A DNA stretch of 64,000 nucleotides from DAHUXN01 sp963811805. Its GTDB lineage: Bacteria; Acidobacteriota; Terriglobia; Acidiferrales; UBA7541. The notes below the pieces were generated by a model. It searched no databases. It was not told where the DNA came from and worked only from the letters and a program-made list of their open reading frames with translations. Both the position numbers and the translations under genes were made by a program. Location of the stretch: assembly GCA_963811805.1 (NCBI GenBank), contig CAWESU010000001.1:1426001-1490000 (forward strand). The letters are read 5' to 3'. Below are positions 8,674-18,155 of the stretch, in pieces. How positions within the stretch are numbered: position 1 is the stretch's first letter; the number at the start of each line of letters is the position of its first letter.

Positions 8674-9012
8674 ATGGCTGATACAAGGCGAACGGGCGAA
8701 CTGATGCAGGGCACACTGGACATGTTGATCCTGAAAACGCTGACGGGCGGAGCGATGCACGGCTACGCAATCGCAGAGTTCATTCAGCAGTCGACGGAAA
8801 AGGTGCTGCACGTGGAAGAGGGCGCGCTGTACCCGGCGCTGCACCGGCTGGAGCTGCGCGGCTGGCTGGACTCGGAGTGGGGGCTTTCGGAAAACAAACG
8901 GCGCGCGAAATTCTACCGGTTAACGCCGGCCGGGGAAAAGCAGCTTGCGAATGAAAAGGCGCATTGGGGCCGGATGACCGGCGCGATCGCTCGCATCATG
9001 GAAACGGGGTGA
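8674..9012 (+). CDS. PadR-family transcriptional regulator
   Basis: 112 residues. The winged-helix core is typical: GTLDMLILKTLTGG, HGYAIAEFI, then EGALYPALHRLE and a wing with RAKFYRLTPAGEKQL. Members are dimeric repressors that usually act on a neighbouring transporter gene and on themselves. The gene stands nine bases before the ADOP permease gene and both read the same way, the pairing regularly seen in Acidobacteria. The start ATG at 8674 uses the ribosome-binding site located in the palindrome just upstream. The inducing signal cannot be read from the sequence. Confidence 0.92.
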   Translation: MADTRRTGELMQGTLDMLILKTLTGGAMHGYAIAEFIQQSTEKVLHVEEGALYPALHRLELRGWLDSEWGLSENKRRAKFYRLTPAGEKQLANEKAHWGRMTGAIARIMETG

Positions 9013-9021
9013 GGAGCAGCG

Positions 9022-11691
9022 ATGTTTACGGGATGGATTCGGACGGCGCGGCTGCGAATGAAGGCACTGGCGAAGCGGCGGCAGCTTGAACGCGACCTGG
9101 AAGACGAGCTGCAGTTTCACCTGGCGATGCGCGAAGAAAAATCTCGCAGTGACGAATCGCTACGCGAAAGTGAACCGGCGCGTGCCGCTGCCCGGCGCAA
9201 GTTCGGAAACGTAACTTTATTGAAGGAGGTATGCCGGGAAATGTGGACCTTTCACGCGATGGAGAACTTCCTCCAAGATCTGCGCTATGGCGCACGCATG
9301 CTGCGCAAATCGCCGGGGTTCACCGCGATCGCCGTGCTGACGCTCGCGCTCGGCATCGGTGCAAATACGGCGATTTTTTCGGTAGTGAACGCTGTGCTCC
9401 TGAAGCCCTTGCCGTATCCCGACGCGAATCGAGTGGTGATGATGTACCTCCAAGACCCGTCACTGCGTCTCGCTCGCGGCGACATGGGCGATGCCGATTT
9501 TCTCGCATTGGAGCAGCAACAGCAGAGTTTCGAGAGCGTCGCGGCGTATTCGTCATCGGACAATGGGTTCACGCTGACCGGTAACGGAGAGCCTGAGGAA
9601 ATTTCCGGCGGACAAGTTACCGCTCACTTTTTTGATGTGCTCGGCGTCAGGCCGATGCTCGGCCGGACCTTCTCCCCCGGCGAAGATCGCGTCGGGCAGC
9701 CGCTTACTATTGTGGTGAGCAACCAGTTTTGGCGCGAGCATTTGCAAAGCAATCCGAAGGCGATCGGGCAGAGCATTACGCTCAACGAACAAAGCTTCAC
9801 CGTCATCGGGGTGATGCCGGTAACTTTTCATTTCGGCGACCGCGGCACCGATGAGCTGTGGCCGATCAAGCAAATGGAGGATCCTCACCAGCGCCCGCCT
9901 TATTATTTGACGGTGTTCGGCCGGCTGAAGCCCGGGGTTCCGCTTACGATGGCCAGCGCGGACACCACACGAATCGCTCAAAGCGTGACGCGGCAGTATC
10001 CGCTCTCCGGCATTGCCGGCGCTACGGTGTTGCCGATGAAGCAAGTGGTCATCGGCGACTCATTTACGCCTTTGTTGATTTTGCTCGGGGCGGTTGCCGC
10101 AGTACTGCTGATCGCCATCGTGAACGTGGCCAACCTACAAGTGTCGCGCTCCGCCACCAGGCAGAAGGAGATGGCCATTCGCGCGGCCTTGGGCGCCGGG
10201 CGGCTACGCCTGGTGCGGCAGCTCTTGACGGAGAGCGTCCTGCTGGGAGGGATTGGAGGCGCGTTGGGCCTGGCTCTGGCGTATGGCAGCGTAAGGGCAA
10301 TCGTGGTGCTGGGCTCTGACCTCCTTCCGCGAATGGATGAGGTGGCAGTGGACTGGCACGTTCTGCTTTTCGCGACCGCGGTCACACTGCTCTCGAGCAT
10401 TCTTTTTGGACTTGCGCCCGCGACGAGAACACGGGCGGCGAAGCTCGGTGAATCGCTCAAAGAATCCGGGCGCGGCGGCGGAGAAAGCGCGGGCTCGAGG
10501 CTGCTTCACGATGCGCTGGTTGTCGTGGAATTTTCTCTGGCCTCGGTTTTACTGATCGCAGCAGGGTTGCTCCTTGGCAGCCTCGTGAAGCTTGAAGCCG
10601 TGAGCCCCGGATTCCGGCCGGAGCACATTCTGACGATGCGCGTGGACTTGCCACCGGTGCACTACAGGAAGGCCAGCCAGACCACGTCGTTTTACCAGCA
10701 GCTCCTGGAGAAGACGAAAAATATTCCTGGGGTGCAGTCGGCCGCGGTAGCGATGAGCTTGCCGCCGAACTTGCTCGAAGTCGAAAATCCATTTCACATG
10801 GAGGGGCAGCCGTACACGCCCGGAAAATCCGCGACGCTGGCGGAGGAGATTCCCGTCAGTGAAGATTATTTCCGGACGTTAGGCGTGCCGCTGATCGCGG
10901 GGCACTTCTTTACGGATGAGGACCGAGCGGACGGGCACAACTCGCTGATCATCAATCAGGCGATGGCGCAGCGGTATTTCGGTGGTAATGCTGTAGGCAG
11001 GCGCGTGCAAACCGGCGACGCCAATCCGAAATCGACGTGGGAAACGATTGTCGGAGTGGTGGGGAACGTGAAGTACGAGGGGCTTGGTGAAAAGGATCAG
11101 CCGACAATGTATGTGCCGTATTATCGCGACGGCTGGGCGCCTTGGTTCGTTTACTCGATGTACCTTGTGGTGAGAACGGCGGCGGCGCCGGGAAACATTA
11201 CGGCGGTGGTGCGCTCGGCGGTCAGTTCGATCGATACGTCCGTTCCGCTGACGAGGGTTCAAACCATGGACGAATTGCTCTCCCAGTCGGTAAGCGCTCC
11301 GCGCCTGGGGGCTGCTCTGCTCAGTTCCTTCGCAGCGTTGGCACTGTTGCTGGGAGCGATCGGCATCTATGGCGTAACGAGCTACGCGGTGACGCAGCGC
11401 ACCCACGAAATCGGCGTGCGAATCGCGCTCGGCGCACAACAACGAGATGTGCTGCGGCTGGTGCTCGGTTCGGGCGCAAAACTCGCGCTCATGGGAAGCG
11501 CCATCGGTGTGGGCGTGTCTCTCGTCTTCACTCGGTTTCTATCCAGTTTGCTGTTCGGCGTAAGCCCGACTGATCTTCTAACTTTTGCTGAGGTGACTGT
11601 TTTGCTGATGGCTGTGGCGCTGATGGCCTGTTACTTGCCGACGCGCCGCGCGATGCGCATCGATCCGATCGCCGCACTGCGGCACGAATAG
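9022..11691 (+). CDS. ADOP-type ABC transporter permease (tandem MacB/FtsX)
   Basis: 889 residues, about twice the size of a normal MacB-type permease. A charged N-terminal helical segment (about 1-75) comes before two MacB periplasmic-core plus FtsX modules. The first membrane helix is near residues 98-125 (VLTLALGIGANTAIFSVVNA), followed by a large extracytoplasmic domain and FtsX helices near 345-490; a second module follows, ending in the typical YLPTRRAMRIDPIAALRHE tail. This matches the acidobacterial duplicated orphan permease family, which lacks an adjacent ATPase gene, as here. It is co-transcribed with padR. The substrate is unknown; peptide, lipid or drug export are the roles of related MacB systems. 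Confidence 0.9.
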   Translation: MFTGWIRTARLRMKALAKRRQLERDLEDELQFHLAMREEKSRSDESLRESEPARAAARRKFGNVTLLKEVCREMWTFHAMENFLQDLRYGARMLRKSPGFTAIAVLTLALGIGANTAIFSVVNAVLLKPLPYPDANRVVMMYLQDPSLRLARGDMGDADFLALEQQQQSFESVAAYSSSDNGFTLTGNGEPEEISGGQVTAHFFDVLGVRPMLGRTFSPGEDRVGQPLTIVVSNQFWREHLQSNPKAIGQSITLNEQSFTVIGVMPVTFHFGDRGTDELWPIKQMEDPHQRPPYYLTVFGRLKPGVPLTMASADTTRIAQSVTRQYPLSGIAGATVLPMKQVVIGDSFTPLLILLGAVAAVLLIAIVNVANLQVSRSATRQKEMAIRAALGAGRLRLVRQLLTESVLLGGIGGALGLALAYGSVRAIVVLGSDLLPRMDEVAVDWHVLLFATAVTLLSSILFGLAPATRTRAAKLGESLKESGRGGGESAGSRLLHDALVVVEFSLASVLLIAAGLLLGSLVKLEAVSPGFRPEHILTMRVDLPPVHYRKASQTTSFYQQLLEKTKNIPGVQSAAVAMSLPPNLLEVENPFHMEGQPYTPGKSATLAEEIPVSEDYFRTLGVPLIAGHFFTDEDRADGHNSLIINQAMAQRYFGGNAVGRRVQTGDANPKSTWETIVGVVGNVKYEGLGEKDQPTMYVPYYRDGWAPWFVYSMYLVVRTAAAPGNITAVVRSAVSSIDTSVPLTRVQTMDELLSQSVSAPRLGAALLSSFAALALLLGAIGIYGVTSYAVTQRTHEIGVRIALGAQQRDVLRLVLGSGAKLALMGSAIGVGVSLVFTRFLSSLLFGVSPTDLLTFAEVTVLLMAVALMACYLPTRRAMRIDPIAALRHE

Positions 11692-12030
11692 CAGGCACTT
11701 CACCAATCACAACGCAAGCGACAAAGTCGTGAAGTCAAGCATTTTCTGCGGTGATCCGTCAGAATTTCTGCTGTGGAAAAGCTGTGAATTGTCTGTGTAT
11801 GCTGTGAGCGTGTTTCGCTCAATTTTCTCTTGCTCCTGAGCTTGCGTTTAGGCAGAATCCGCGCTCGCACTCAAAGGGTGCCAGGAATTTGTACTCCTCG
11901 ATGGGTTCGCGTAGGCCGCGTGGGGCGGAAGTCCTGCTGCGAACCTGAGAATCATAGGAAGGTCGGCCGTTTGAAAAGGAGTCCGGTGGAGTGTTTTCCA
12001 CAGGATTTCCACGGGTGTGGAAATTGACGG
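11692..12030 (+). other. Candidate replication origin region with DnaA boxes
   Basis: Between the permease and the 5' end of dnaA are DnaA-box-like 9-mers: TTTTCCACA at 11994-12002, its reverse TGTGGAAAA at 11772-11780, and TGTGGAAAT (reverse of ATTTCCACA) at 12016-12024. Each differs from TTATCCACA by one or two bases. The stretch around 11740-11830 is A+T-richer than average. The dnaA-proximal location is common for oriC. No unwinding element can be proved by eye. Confidence 0.45.
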
Positions 12031-13349
12031 AGTTTAATGCCACAGTGAATTCTTGGGACAAAATACTGCAGCACATGGAGCGGCGGGTTAACGCTCATAG
12101 TTTCTCTACGTGGTTCCGGCCAACGCGGCTCGAAGCGGCAGAGAACGACCGTTTGCTGATTCGTGTGCCAACTCCGATCTTCCGGAAGCGGCTGACTCAA
12201 ACGTACGGCGACTTGCTTCAGGCAGTGCTGGCTGAGGTCGGCATGACGACAACTCGGCTGGAGTTCATTTGCGCCGAGAACGAGGCCCCGCCCGCGCCAC
12301 CGGCGCAAGCCAAGTTGGATTTTGATTCCTCGAATCACCAACTGAATCCACGCTACACCTTTGAGACATTCGTAGTGGGCAGCAGCAACCAGTTCGCGCA
12401 TGCAGCGGCGCTGGCCGTGGCGGAGCAACCTTCCCGCTCTTATAACCCGCTATTCCTTTACGGGGGAGTGGGCTTGGGTAAAACGCACTTGATGCACGCC
12501 ATCGGGCATTCGATCAAGCGGCGGAATCCGGCGGCGCGGCTGACCTACGTGAGCGCGGAAAAATTCACCAACGAAGTGATCGCCGCGGTGCGCTTTGATC
12601 GCATGAGCGCTTTCCGCGACCGCTTCCGCACCATGGACGTGCTGCTGGTGGACGACATTCAGTTCATCGCGGGCAAAGAACGGACGCACGAGGAATTCTT
12701 TCACACTTTCAACGCGCTCTATGAGCAGCAAAAGCAGATCGTGATCTCCTCCGATTGTCCTCCGAAAGAGATTTCCGCGATTGAGGAACGCTTGCGCTCG
12801 CGCTTCGAATGGGGCTTGATCGCAGACATTCAACTGCCGGACCTGGAAACGAAAATTGCGATCTTGCAGAAGAAAGCGGAGACCGAGCAGGCCAGGCTCG
12901 CCGACGACGTGGCGGAGTTTATCGCGCGCTCGATCAAATCGAATATTCGTGAGCTGGAAGGCGCGTTGATCCGTCTGCTGGCATACGCATCCCTTACTGG
13001 CATCGAGCTAAGCGTGGCTACCGCACAGCAAGTGCTGAAGAATTTGATCGACACGCAGGAAAAGAAGGTGTCCATCGAGCAGATCCAGCGGCGCGTGGGA
13101 GAGCACTTCGGCTTACGCGGCCAGGATCTGAAAGTGCGAAGCAATTCAAAGGCGATTGCGTTCCCCCGCCAAGTGGCCATGTATCTGGTAAAGCAACTGA
13201 CGTCGGCATCGCTTCCCGAAATCGGGAGGCAGTTCGGCGATAAGCACCACACCACCGTGCTGCATTCCATCCACAAGATCGAAAACCTGCGCCGCACCGA
13301 TAAAGAATTGAACAAAACGATTAACAGGCTACTCGATTCGCTCGGTTAG
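11991..13349 (+). CDS. dnaA: Chromosomal replication initiator DnaA
   Basis: 452 residues. It is the AAA+ ATPase that binds oriC and melts the duplex. Domain I contains WFRPTRL; domain III has Walker A GGVGLGKT (158-165), Walker B LLVDDIQF and the sensor region. Domain IV carries the box-binding helix with the signature GDKHHTTVLHSIHKIE. The start is GTG at 11991, with AAGGAG at 11976-11981 and a nine-base gap; later GTG (12015) and TTG (12024) lack such a site. Two DnaA-box-like sequences fall inside the first codons, suggesting autoregulation. dnaN follows after 269 bases; recF is not next to it. Confidence 0.97.
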   Translation: MFSTGFPRVWKLTEFNATVNSWDKILQHMERRVNAHSFSTWFRPTRLEAAENDRLLIRVPTPIFRKRLTQTYGDLLQAVLAEVGMTTTRLEFICAENEAPPAPPAQAKLDFDSSNHQLNPRYTFETFVVGSSNQFAHAAALAVAEQPSRSYNPLFLYGGVGLGKTHLMHAIGHSIKRRNPAARLTYVSAEKFTNEVIAAVRFDRMSAFRDRFRTMDVLLVDDIQFIAGKERTHEEFFHTFNALYEQQKQIVISSDCPPKEISAIEERLRSRFEWGLIADIQLPDLETKIAILQKKAETEQARLADDVAEFIARSIKSNIRELEGALIRLLAYASLTGIELSVATAQQVLKNLIDTQEKKVSIEQIQRRVGEHFGLRGQDLKVRSNSKAIAFPRQVAMYLVKQLTSASLPEIGRQFGDKHHTTVLHSIHKIENLRRTDKELNKTINRLLDSLG

Positions 13350-13618
13350 ACTTGCAGGAGTTTTCCGCAGCGACCTCTTCCTATGGATGTGAATTTTGTG
13401 TGAATCTTCTTCACCTCTGCGTACGCGGCCGCTTTTCCGTAGAACACTCAGCTCGTTCCACAGGCAAGCAGCGGAGCCAAGCACACGAGGCGAGACAGGT
13501 TGCAACGATTTCCGCGGAATCCACAGCTCCGGCGGCTACGACTGTATTACTCTGTTTATTCAATTAAGAAAAAGAAGTAAAGTACCTCGCAGCCAAAACC
13601 GAGCGAGGAACGTGCCCG
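13350..13618 (+). other. dnaA-dnaN intergenic region
   Basis: 269 bases without a gene. It includes loosely DnaA-box-like sequences (GTTCCACAG near 13455, AATCCACAG near 13518), weaker than those upstream of dnaA. It probably holds the dnaN promoter; the A+T-rich run before 13600 (TTATTCAATTAAGAAAAAG) is close to the start but no clean -35/-10 pair stands out. Confidence 0.45.
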
Positions 13619-14731
13619 ATGGAATTCAGCGTAAAGAAATACGACCTTCTGGAAGAGCTCGAGCTCACGCAGGGCGTCATCGAGCGGAAGACGACCATTC
13701 CCATTCTTTCGAACTTACTCTGTGAAACCAAAGGGAACCGGCTGTTCCTTACGGCGACGGATTTGGAGTTGAGTATTCGCACGTCGTGCGAAGCGAAGGT
13801 GAAGAAGGAGGGCGCGGGAACGATTCCCGCGAAGAAGCTCCTCGATCTGGTTCGACTGCTGCCGGAAGAAGAGATTCGTTTTAAACTCCTCGATAACCAT
13901 TGGGTGCAGATCGTCTGCGACCGCAAGACGTACAAGATAGTCGGCATGTCCAAGGACAATTTTCCAACGCTGCCGCCCTTCCCGCACACCCTAGTGAAGA
14001 TTCCCGGAAAGCTTTTGTCGGAATTGATCTCAAAGACCATTTTTGCGATCGCCCAGGAAGAGTCACGCTACACCCTGAATGGCGCGCTGCTTGTCTTGAA
14101 TGCAGCAACGCTGACGATGGTGGCGACGGATGGCCACCGTCTGTCCATCGTCGAAGTGCCGCACAAGCTGACTGGATTGCCGGGAGATGTCCGCGTCCTG
14201 GTGCCAAAGAAGGCCATGTCGGAAGTTCTGCGCATGTGCGGAAAGTCCAGCGATGACGCGGATGTGGAATTCGCGCAAGACGACAGTCACCTATTCTTCC
14301 AGTTCGGCGGACGGCTGCTTAGTTCGCGCAAGCTGACCGGCACGTTCCCGCCCTATGAGGCGGTGCTTCCACGCGACGCGAATAAGACAGTTGTGCTGGA
14401 GCGCAGCGAGTTGCAGGATGCGCTGCGGCGCGTTTCCCAGCTCGCGGATCAGCGCTCCCACGCGGTGAAATTCATGCTGTCGAAAGAAGGGGTCGAGATT
14501 TCCGCTTCCAGCCCGGAGTATGGCGAGGCGAAGGAAGCGTTCGAGAAGGAATTCAACGGCGATCCGATTGCGATCGGGTTCAATGCGCAGTATCTGTTGG
14601 ATTTTCTCGCGGCGGCCGCTGACGGCCCAATTTCGGTGGAGCTGAAAGACGATCAATCGGCCGGGCAGATGCGCCCACTGGCCGACGAGGCCTCGCGCTA
14701 CCGGTACGTTGTGATGCCGATGCGGATTTAA
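13619..14731 (+). CDS. dnaN: DNA polymerase III beta clamp
   Basis: 370 residues, the usual length for the three-domain sliding clamp that tethers polymerase III and many repair proteins to DNA. Recognisable stretches are TIPILSNLL in domain 1, ATDGHRLS in domain 2 and the C-terminal YVVMPMRI, the conserved end of the protein-binding groove. The ATG at 13619 is the only sensible start. It forms the usual dnaA-dnaN pair but is followed by a terminator-like hairpin rather than recF. Confidence 0.96.
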   Translation: MEFSVKKYDLLEELELTQGVIERKTTIPILSNLLCETKGNRLFLTATDLELSIRTSCEAKVKKEGAGTIPAKKLLDLVRLLPEEEIRFKLLDNHWVQIVCDRKTYKIVGMSKDNFPTLPPFPHTLVKIPGKLLSELISKTIFAIAQEESRYTLNGALLVLNAATLTMVATDGHRLSIVEVPHKLTGLPGDVRVLVPKKAMSEVLRMCGKSSDDADVEFAQDDSHLFFQFGGRLLSSRKLTGTFPPYEAVLPRDANKTVVLERSELQDALRRVSQLADQRSHAVKFMLSKEGVEISASSPEYGEAKEAFEKEFNGDPIAIGFNAQYLLDFLAAAADGPISVELKDDQSAGQMRPLADEASRYRYVVMPMRI

Positions 14732-14795
14732 GTGGTCCAGTACGGCCTAACGACCTTTTCTGAAACTGCTTCCTGCCTGTAACTCTGGGCGAACC

Positions 14796-14825
14796 TCTCC
14801 TGGCCCTCAGGACAGGAGATTTCTT
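14796..14825 (+). terminator. Hairpin terminator after dnaN
   Basis: TCTCCTG (14796-14802) pairs with CAGGAGA (14813-14819) around a ten-base loop and is followed by TTTCTT. A weak-to-moderate Rho-independent terminator 65 bases after the dnaN stop. Confidence 0.5.
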
Positions 14826-15003
14826 GGCGTCACCCGCCCTACGATGGGAGGGGTGTCTGTGGGCAAAGCCGGTAATCTGGATGAGGCATGAGGCCCGAGC
14901 AGACGCGTTCTACTCGCTACCGTTGATCTACTCATTGTTCATGTTCGCAGTGCGCGCGATTCCTGAATTGCAAAATTCAGTTCGTTAGATGGGGTGATCA
15001 GCT

Positions 15004-16995
15004 TTGAAGAAGAAGCTGCGCTTTCGCTTTGGAGCGCCCGCTGAAGAAGTGGAGAAGCCGGCTGCGGCGGAACAGGAGAAAAAGGCCGAGGCGACGCTGA
15101 AGTATTGGTGCCGAAAATTCGGCGACCCAGAGCTCGACGAGATCGTCGAAGACCACCGCGCGTGGATGGAATCGCGCGGCGAGTTCGGACGAAAGGCGGA
15201 TCTCGCAAGTGCGAATTTCGAAAAAGCGGATTTGATGGGCGCGGAACTGCAAGGCGCAAATCTGCTTCGCGCGAATCTGCAGGGGGCGGACTTGCTTTTG
15301 GCGGACTTGCGCGGCGCGTGTCTGATCGAAGCGGACCTCAGCGACGCAAACTTGGTGAGCACAAATCTGCGCGGTGCGAGCTTAGTCGGCGCGAATCTAT
15401 CGACGGCCACGGGGCTCGTGGCGCGGCAACTGGCGGGCGCGAGCCTGTTTGGCGCGGCGCTACCGGAGTCACTCTATCCTTTTGAAGGCGTTGTCAAGGC
15501 CGGGACGGTCAGCAACGTTTTGCAGATTCTGCTCGGCGTCATGACGGTGGTGTGTATCTTCCTCTGGGCTGCCGTCGGAGCAACAACGGACGCGCAGTTG
15601 GTGAAAAATTCTCCGGCACCGATACCATTCGCCGGAAACGTGATGCCGACTCTAGTCTTTTACCTGATGGGGCCGATGCTGCTTGCGGGCGTTTACATCG
15701 CCTTCCACTTCCACCTGCAGCGCCTGTGGGACGCACTGGGCGAATTGCCGGCGGTATTCCCGGATGGCCGCAGGCTCGCGGAATGCGTACCGGCGTCGAT
15801 GATTGCGCTGGCCCCGGAGCGGCTGTGCGAGTCGGAATCGCGCGGAACGGCATTGGCTTTCGTACGGCGGCTTTTCTCAAAGGCGCTGGCGTATTGGATG
15901 GTCCCGGCGACGCTCATCTTAGTGTGGGCACGCTACCTGACGGAGCAGGATTGGCGTGGGAGCCTGTTGCAGATATTTTTCATTCTTGCGGCCGCGGCGA
16001 TGAGTGGATTTCTACCAGGGAATGAGACCAGCCTTTTTGGCTCCGCGCGCGGAAAACGCAGACGTAAATCGGCGGCGTGGGATTCGTGGCACACCAGCCG
16101 GTTCATGGTGATCACGGCGGTAGGCTGCTTTTTGCTGGTGCTGATGTCCCTGGGCGTAATTCTGGGAGCGCCGCACGCGGCGAATCGCGCTCCGGGCCTG
16201 CCGACAGGAAATTTCCGACGTTGGTCGGCAAACCTTTTCTGGCTTGCGGGCTATGATCCATTTCCGAATCTGAGTGGGGCACGCATATCGGATGTGCCCG
16301 AGGAGTGGTTTGGCGCACCGAACGACTTGAAACCAGTAAAAGGCGCACAGCTGCGGAATGCGAGCTTGCGTTACGCAGAGGGTGACGGCGCATTCTTTGC
16401 GCGAGCCGCGTTGCAAGACTCCGATCTCGCCGGAGGAAACTTTTCGGAAGCCGATTTCCGCGCGGCGAATCTGACCTCCGCCAATCTGAAGGAGTCAGAT
16501 CTCTCTCGAGCGAATTTTCAAGGCGCCGACCTTACGTATGCGGTGCTGGATGGCGCGATCGCCGTAGAAGCGGAATTTGACGGCGCGAACCTATATAGCG
16601 CCAGGCTTGTGGGCGTGCGCTTCGACCGCGGCCATCTGGCCAAGGCCGACTTGCGCGGCGCCGTGCTGGAAACGGCGGAACTGAATCAGGCGGACTTCAG
16701 CGGGGCCTACATGGGAGGGGCGAAGCTTTCTGGAGCGTCACTCCAGAGCGCGCACTTCAGCGCGGCCTTTCTCGATGGCGCGGAGCTGCGCAACGCCGAC
16801 CTGCGCGGGGCCGCTTTTGCGGGCGCAATTCTAAGCGGCGCTGATCTGAGCGGCTCGAATTTGGACGGCGCAGATCTGCGGGGTGCGCTCAGCGTGACTG
16901 CGGCGCAAATCTGCGCAGCGGCCAGCCGCAGGGGAGCACAAATGGATGATGCGCTCCTCCAACAGGTCATCATTTCTTGTGGAGCTGGCCAATAG
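15004..16995 (+). CDS. Membrane protein with two pentapeptide-repeat domains
   Basis: 663 residues. Pentapeptide repeats (A-D/N-L-x-x) run from about residue 65 to 135 and again from about 450 to 640. Between them are five hydrophobic segments (about 168-192, 211-236, 293-312, 320-337 and 366-388). The repeats should fold as right-handed quadrilateral beta helices. Soluble relatives such as Qnr and MfpA mimic DNA and bind gyrase, but a membrane-anchored pair of helices suggests a scaffold or sensor instead. The TTG start at 15004 is forced: an in-frame TGA lies at 14995 and the next Met is residue 55. GGGGTGA stands six bases upstream. A short inverted repeat (14963-14980) precedes the gene. 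Confidence 0.8.
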   Translation: MKKKLRFRFGAPAEEVEKPAAAEQEKKAEATLKYWCRKFGDPELDEIVEDHRAWMESRGEFGRKADLASANFEKADLMGAELQGANLLRANLQGADLLLADLRGACLIEADLSDANLVSTNLRGASLVGANLSTATGLVARQLAGASLFGAALPESLYPFEGVVKAGTVSNVLQILLGVMTVVCIFLWAAVGATTDAQLVKNSPAPIPFAGNVMPTLVFYLMGPMLLAGVYIAFHFHLQRLWDALGELPAVFPDGRRLAECVPASMIALAPERLCESESRGTALAFVRRLFSKALAYWMVPATLILVWARYLTEQDWRGSLLQIFFILAAAAMSGFLPGNETSLFGSARGKRRRKSAAWDSWHTSRFMVITAVGCFLLVLMSLGVILGAPHAANRAPGLPTGNFRRWSANLFWLAGYDPFPNLSGARISDVPEEWFGAPNDLKPVKGAQLRNASLRYAEGDGAFFARAALQDSDLAGGNFSEADFRAANLTSANLKESDLSRANFQGADLTYAVLDGAIAVEAEFDGANLYSARLVGVRFDRGHLAKADLRGAVLETAELNQADFSGAYMGGAKLSGASLQSAHFSAAFLDGAELRNADLRGAAFAGAILSGADLSGSNLDGADLRGALSVTAAQICAAASRRGAQMDDALLQQVIISCGAGQ

Positions 16996-17017
16996 GAAAC
17001 GCGCTCATTCGGCCAGC

Positions 17018-18070
17018 CTATTTTGTTTTTCCGGGCGGGGTGAAGGGTAGATCGGGACGAGCGAACTCGAAAATGCCGAGAGGGTCATCGGCGAGAAGAA
17101 TGCGGCGCGGCTCGATGATAATCGCGGACGCAGTCAAATCTTCGCTGTTGGTGTTCAGCGTGCGATAGCTTTCCACGCGGTTTCCGCTCTTATCGAACTT
17201 CATCAGATAATCGCCGAGAGAGATCCAGACTTCCTGCGTTTGCGGATCCACACCGACGGCATTGATGACAACTGGGATAGGCTGCGGATTGCTCTGCTCG
17301 TCGATTCGCGAGATGTCTCGCCGCTGGGCTTGCGCTGACGGGTAGACATCCAGAGTGTGCAGCGAGATTTCGTAAGCGGAAGATCCGAAGGGATCATACT
17401 TGCGAACCGTGGGTTCCGGATAATACATGAAGGCGTAATAAATGTGGTTTCCCGGGTCGGTGGCGAGGCGGCCTATATTGAGAAAACGATTGAAGTCCTC
17501 GTGGTCGGCGAGATCGGAAATGTCGCCAAACTGGCGCAGCAGTTTGCCTTTTGCGTCATAGACGGTCACGAGCTGGCGCGACTTGAGGCTGGAAACGGCA
17601 ATTTGGCCGGAGGCGAGCGCAACCACGGAGGTGGGTGAGCCGACAGGTATCGAGAGGGACAAGCTGCCGTCCGGCATGTACACTTTTACTGCATTGGCGC
17701 CGCGATCGGCGACGTAGACGCGGCCGGAGGCATCCACGTCGAGATCCGCACCGTCAACAATGGCGGCTTTGCCGGAATCAGTGCGAGGGACCTGGCCGAG
17801 GAAAGTGTTGTCCGCAGTGTAAATGCGGACGGCGTGATCTGCGGTGGACAGGAAATAGTAGCGGCCGTGCGAATCGCGCTTCATGGCCTTGATTCCCGGA
17901 CCGACGTCGGGAAACAAGCGCGCGCGCGCGGTGATTTCGATTTGACTTTCTAACACGCCCTCTTGCGCATAAGCGTTGCGCGGCGCAAGCAGAAAAAAGG
18001 CTCCTGAAAGAAAAAGACCTGCAACTAGCGCCGTGGAAACATGGCTGGGTCGAAATTTCATGGCATTCAA
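17018..18070 (-). CDS. Secreted NHL-repeat/beta-propeller protein
   Basis: 350 residues with a signal peptide (hydrophobic stretch about residues 13-30, likely cut after AYA). The rest is a series of strand-rich repeats of the NHL or six-bladed propeller type, with turns such as DASGRVYVADRGANAVKVY and DGSLSLSIPV. Such domains bind proteins or ligands outside the membrane. It converges with the pentapeptide gene and has no obvious operon partner. Start choice between Met1 and Met4 is open, as no good ribosome-binding site is visible. Function unknown. Confidence 0.75.
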   Translation of the reverse strand: MNAMKFRPSHVSTALVAGLFLSGAFFLLAPRNAYAQEGVLESQIEITARARLFPDVGPGIKAMKRDSHGRYYFLSTADHAVRIYTADNTFLGQVPRTDSGKAAIVDGADLDVDASGRVYVADRGANAVKVYMPDGSLSLSIPVGSPTSVVALASGQIAVSSLKSRQLVTVYDAKGKLLRQFGDISDLADHEDFNRFLNIGRLATDPGNHIYYAFMYYPEPTVRKYDPFGSSAYEISLHTLDVYPSAQAQRRDISRIDEQSNPQPIPVVINAVGVDPQTQEVWISLGDYLMKFDKSGNRVESYRTLNTNSEDLTASAIIIEPRRILLADDPLGIFEFARPDLPFTPPGKTK

Positions 18071-18155
18071 TTATACATACCGCGTTAGGGCAGTTAGGAT
18101 GCGCACGAAGGCCGGAGGGTTTGCGCCTAACGATTCCTATTCGTCGGGCGCGTTG

